Shown here: positions 42,392-44,238 of the stretch, one piece after another
How the letters are laid out: every line of letters begins with the position of its first letter
How positions within the stretch are numbered: the first letter of the stretch is position 1
DNA from: Aneurinibacillus thermoaerophilus
Lineage (GTDB): Bacteria > Bacillota > Bacilli > Aneurinibacillales > Aneurinibacillaceae
Assembly (NCBI RefSeq): GCF_900099925.1
Contig: NZ_FNDE01000033.1
Span: forward strand, 1 to 44,238
Direction of reading: 5' to 3'
Length of the DNA stretch: 44,238 nucleotides
The notes under the pieces: model-generated
Seen by the model: the letters and a program-made list of their open reading frames with translations, nothing else
Database searches by the model: none
What the model was told of the DNA's origin: nothing
Translations under genes and position numbers: made by a program

Positions 42392-43180
42392 ATGCCTTAT
42401 CGAGAAGAGAGAAAACGATTCCGGCTAGAATGTTTTATGACCCCTTCCTTGCATAGCTGGGGAGAGAACATTCCTGAAATAAAGAAAAAAGATATGCAGT
42501 CCGATATTGCTATAGACTGCGGTTGGGGTCACCTCATTTTCGGGCAAACCTTTGATGACGATCGCAAGCTTATCGAGCTTTTTCTAGAGGAAGAGACAGG
42601 GCGGCGCGACTTGGCAATTTACGTGCGCAACCACCATGTTCTGCTTTCCAAAGCACCTAACCTCCTGTTCGTTGACCCGTCCATTACATTCCGTCTTTGG
42701 CTTCATAACTATCGCATGTCAAAAAAGAAGCCCGAAGGATTCCGTATCCGCTTCATGACAGATGAACGTGATGCAGAGCGCGTGAATGAGATTTATAGGA
42801 AAAGCAATATGGTGGAGGCGGACCCAGTTTTAATGATGAAAAATCAGTATAGCCATGTTTTTAACTATTTTGTCGCGGAAGACCCGGAGGATGGAGAAAT
42901 TATCGGAACGATTACCGGCATCGATCATAAAGCGGCGTTTAACGATCCGGACAACGGTGCAAGCTTTTGGGCGCTTGCCGTCGATCCGAACAGACGGGCG
43001 AAAGGGATCGGCCGCGCGCTAAACATTCCGGTTGTAGGGTTGGATTTGCTGGTGCCTGATTTCACAGGCGAAGAATACGTGATTATTGAAGCCAACGAAC
43101 GGCCTGGGCTCGCCAATCATGAACCGCAGCCTACCGCCCAGCATTTCATTGACTTTTTGTTCCCGGAAACAAAAAAATAA
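42392..43180 (+). pseudogene. ngg: N-acetylglutaminylglutamine synthetase with large internal in-frame deletion
   Basis: Full-length family members (about 550-600 residues) have a GNAT acetyltransferase domain then an ATP-grasp ligase domain. Here residues 1-215 match the start: DCGWGHLIFGQTFDD, RRDLAIYVRNHHVLLSKAP, and the GNAT block FWALAVDPNRRAKGIGRAL. It then jumps directly to the extreme end of the ATP-grasp domain, NIPVVGLDLLVPDF, IEANERPGLANHEPQPTAQ and HFIDFLFP. The last third of GNAT and most of ATP-grasp are missing, about 300 residues, yet the frame is kept (262 residues). The junction is near 43011-43024. It should not make the dipeptide. Deletion between short repeats (…RAL…) is a likely cause. 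Confidence 0.82.
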
Positions 43181-43193
43181 GGGACGAAGGAAA

Positions 43194-43225
43194 AAGTCAG
43201 GTTATTACGCCTGGCTTCTGTTTTT
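43194..43225 (+). terminator. Intrinsic terminator of the NAGGN operon
   Basis: AAGTCAGG (43194-43201) pairs with CCTGGCTT (43210-43217, one G-T), followed by CTGTTTTT. Confidence 0.75.
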
Positions 43226-43289
43226 ACCAGCGGGAGCCTGAAAGAATCTGTAGAGGCATTTCCTTGCTGTCTAACTCCCGGTATAGAGG

Positions 43290-43311
43290 GAGGAGAGAAG
43301 AAGCTCTCCTC
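43290..43311. other. Perfect hairpin after the small membrane gene
   Basis: GAGGAGAG-AAGAAG-CTCTCCTC has an 8-bp perfect stem but no T-run. It is just downstream of the minus-strand small gene and may act as a weak terminator or mRNA 3' end. Confidence 0.5.
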
Positions 43312-43320
43312 TTCAAAGGC

Positions 43321-43452
43321 TTACTTTTTGCTTCTGAACCATGTGCTTGCTCGGGTTTTCTTCGGGCTTTCCGGGTGCGTCGGATCATAAAACCATTTCC
43401 TTTGAACAGTTACAAATGCCAGGATAGCTCCGATTAGAATCAACCACTCCAA
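43321..43452 (-). CDS. Small single-span membrane protein
   Basis: A 43-residue protein: a hydrophobic N-terminus (EWLILIGAILAFVTV) then a basic tail (RKWFYDPTHPE, RASTWFRSKK). The start is probably TTG 43452, six bases after AGGGGGTG; GTG 43461 overlaps that site. Composition and placement support a real gene. Family not recognised. Confidence 0.55.
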   Translation of the reverse strand: MEWLILIGAILAFVTVQRKWFYDPTHPESPKKTRASTWFRSKK

Positions 43453-43550
43453 GCGGTTCACCCCCTGGGCATATTGTGTCCTGCCAGCCTGAAAATTCCC
43501 TAGAAAAATTTTTGCTTGTGAAGTAACAAATGCCTGCGGTCATTGTCGAT

Positions 43551-43578
43551 AAAAAAAGCTGCCACGTTAAGCGACAGC
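43551..43578 (-). terminator. Intrinsic terminator of sspH
   Basis: On the minus strand GCTGTCGC pairs with GTGGCAGC (two G-T pairs), followed by TTTTTTT. Confidence 0.8.
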
Positions 43579-43587
43579 CTCTACTTT

Positions 43588-43776
43588 TTAATGATGTTCC
43601 AATTCTTTCAGTTCGGATAGCGCGACTGTTTTGCGATCCGCAGGATTGTCCAAGGTATGTATTCTAGCTGTTTTGCTCCGTTCATCGATCGAATCAATCC
43701 AAACCTGCACCCCCTCGAAACCAACATCGATTTTATCATGTGAATTCAAAATTTCTTTTGCGCGTCTTACTTCCAT
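43588..43776 (-). CDS. sspH: Small acid-soluble spore protein, SspH family
   Basis: A 62-residue protein matching the H-type SASP family: MEVRRAKEILNSHDKIDVGF, VQVWIDSIDERSKTARIHTL and DNPADRKTVALSELKELE line up with B. subtilis SspH (MNVQRAKEL..., VDEDNETARIY..., NPEKEMSVPVKSLEE). It is made in the forespore and packaged in spores; a sigma-G promoter is expected but I could not pick one with confidence. AAGGAGTGA precedes the ATG. It is direct evidence that the organism forms endospores. Confidence 0.9.
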   Translation of the reverse strand: MEVRRAKEILNSHDKIDVGFEGVQVWIDSIDERSKTARIHTLDNPADRKTVALSELKELEHH

Positions 43777-43839
43777 TGTTTATCACTCCTTGGTCTTTAT
43801 TTTTTGTTCTTAGGCCGAATTTATACAAAAAGAAAACAG

Positions 43840-43885
43840 CCCTTTATCTAAAAAAACACGTTTCAGACAAAAGGCTGTTCTCTTT
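43840..43885 (-). terminator. Terminator of the rRNA operon
   Basis: On the minus strand AACAGCCTTT pairs with AAAGGGCTGTT (small mismatch), with TCT/AGA inside, and TTTTCTTTTT follows. It is the first hairpin after the 23S gene. Confidence 0.75.
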
Positions 43886-43945
43886 CGTTATACCTTGAAA
43901 ACTGAATCAGAAGAAACATGACGCACAGGACATCCAGTCTATCTT

Positions 43946-44238
<293 letters not shown>

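Overview
The window looks like chromosome from a low-to-mid GC, endospore-forming Gram-positive bacterium of the Bacillales. It carries an sspH-type spore protein gene, YrhD/YrhE-like formate dehydrogenase genes, a YkfB-like dipeptide epimerase and canonical AAGGAGG-type ribosome binding sites. Aneurinibacillus or Brevibacillus relatives are my guess; this is inference from gene content, not a search.

Layout. 1-1500: end of an integrated element (NYN-domain gene end, tyrosine integrase, arm-type repeats). 1534-4690: znuA-znuC-znuB-zur zinc uptake operon, with a Zur box inside the znuA promoter spacer. 4705-4975: transposase scrap. 4971-7431: feoA plus a feoB split into a GTPase gene and a membrane gene. 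7634-10035: LanFEG/Bcr-like ABC exporter. 10259-11753: ECF sigma factor and membrane anti-sigma-like protein. 11955-14038: small proteins and a MocR regulator. 14204-16353: OmpR-type two-component system. 17001-22645: putrescine catabolism (aldehyde dehydrogenase, putrescine aminotransferase PatA, a frameshifted lipoyl-like gene, sigma-54 activator). 23309-25189: PhoX-like Tat substrate and TatA. 25396-26180: truncated gene and an IS200/IS605-like non-autonomous element. 26868-27062: HesB/IscA-like gene with an in-frame TGA at the conserved Cys. 27346-28539: MFS protein. 29233-31968: putrescine importer PuuP/PlaP and an agmatinase-family enzyme. 32446-35874: formate dehydrogenase and DUF1641. 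36284-39009: YkfB-like epimerase, DUF819 permease, DUF3870. 39377-40174: fdhD. 40623-43180: N-acetylglutaminylglutamine (NAGGN) osmolyte genes, one with a large internal deletion. 43321-43776: small membrane protein and sspH. 43946-end: 3' end of a 23S rRNA gene (minus strand).

How the genes work together. The clearest theme is polyamine use. Agmatinase would make putrescine, PuuP would import it, PatA would convert it to 4-aminobutanal and the dehydrogenase would make GABA. Both the dehydrogenase-patA unit and puuP have good -24/-12 promoters, and a sigma-54 activator with CBS and PAS sensing domains sits next to patA, so a local sigma-54 polyamine regulon is likely. A second theme is metal and sulfur handling: Zur-controlled zinc uptake, Feo iron uptake, and the HesB-like gene behind a CsoR/CstR-like operator. 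The most unusual items are the probable selenocysteine HesB gene, the internally deleted NAGGN synthetase, the ORF-less IS605-like element with a long structured interior, and the structured leader in front of fdhA.
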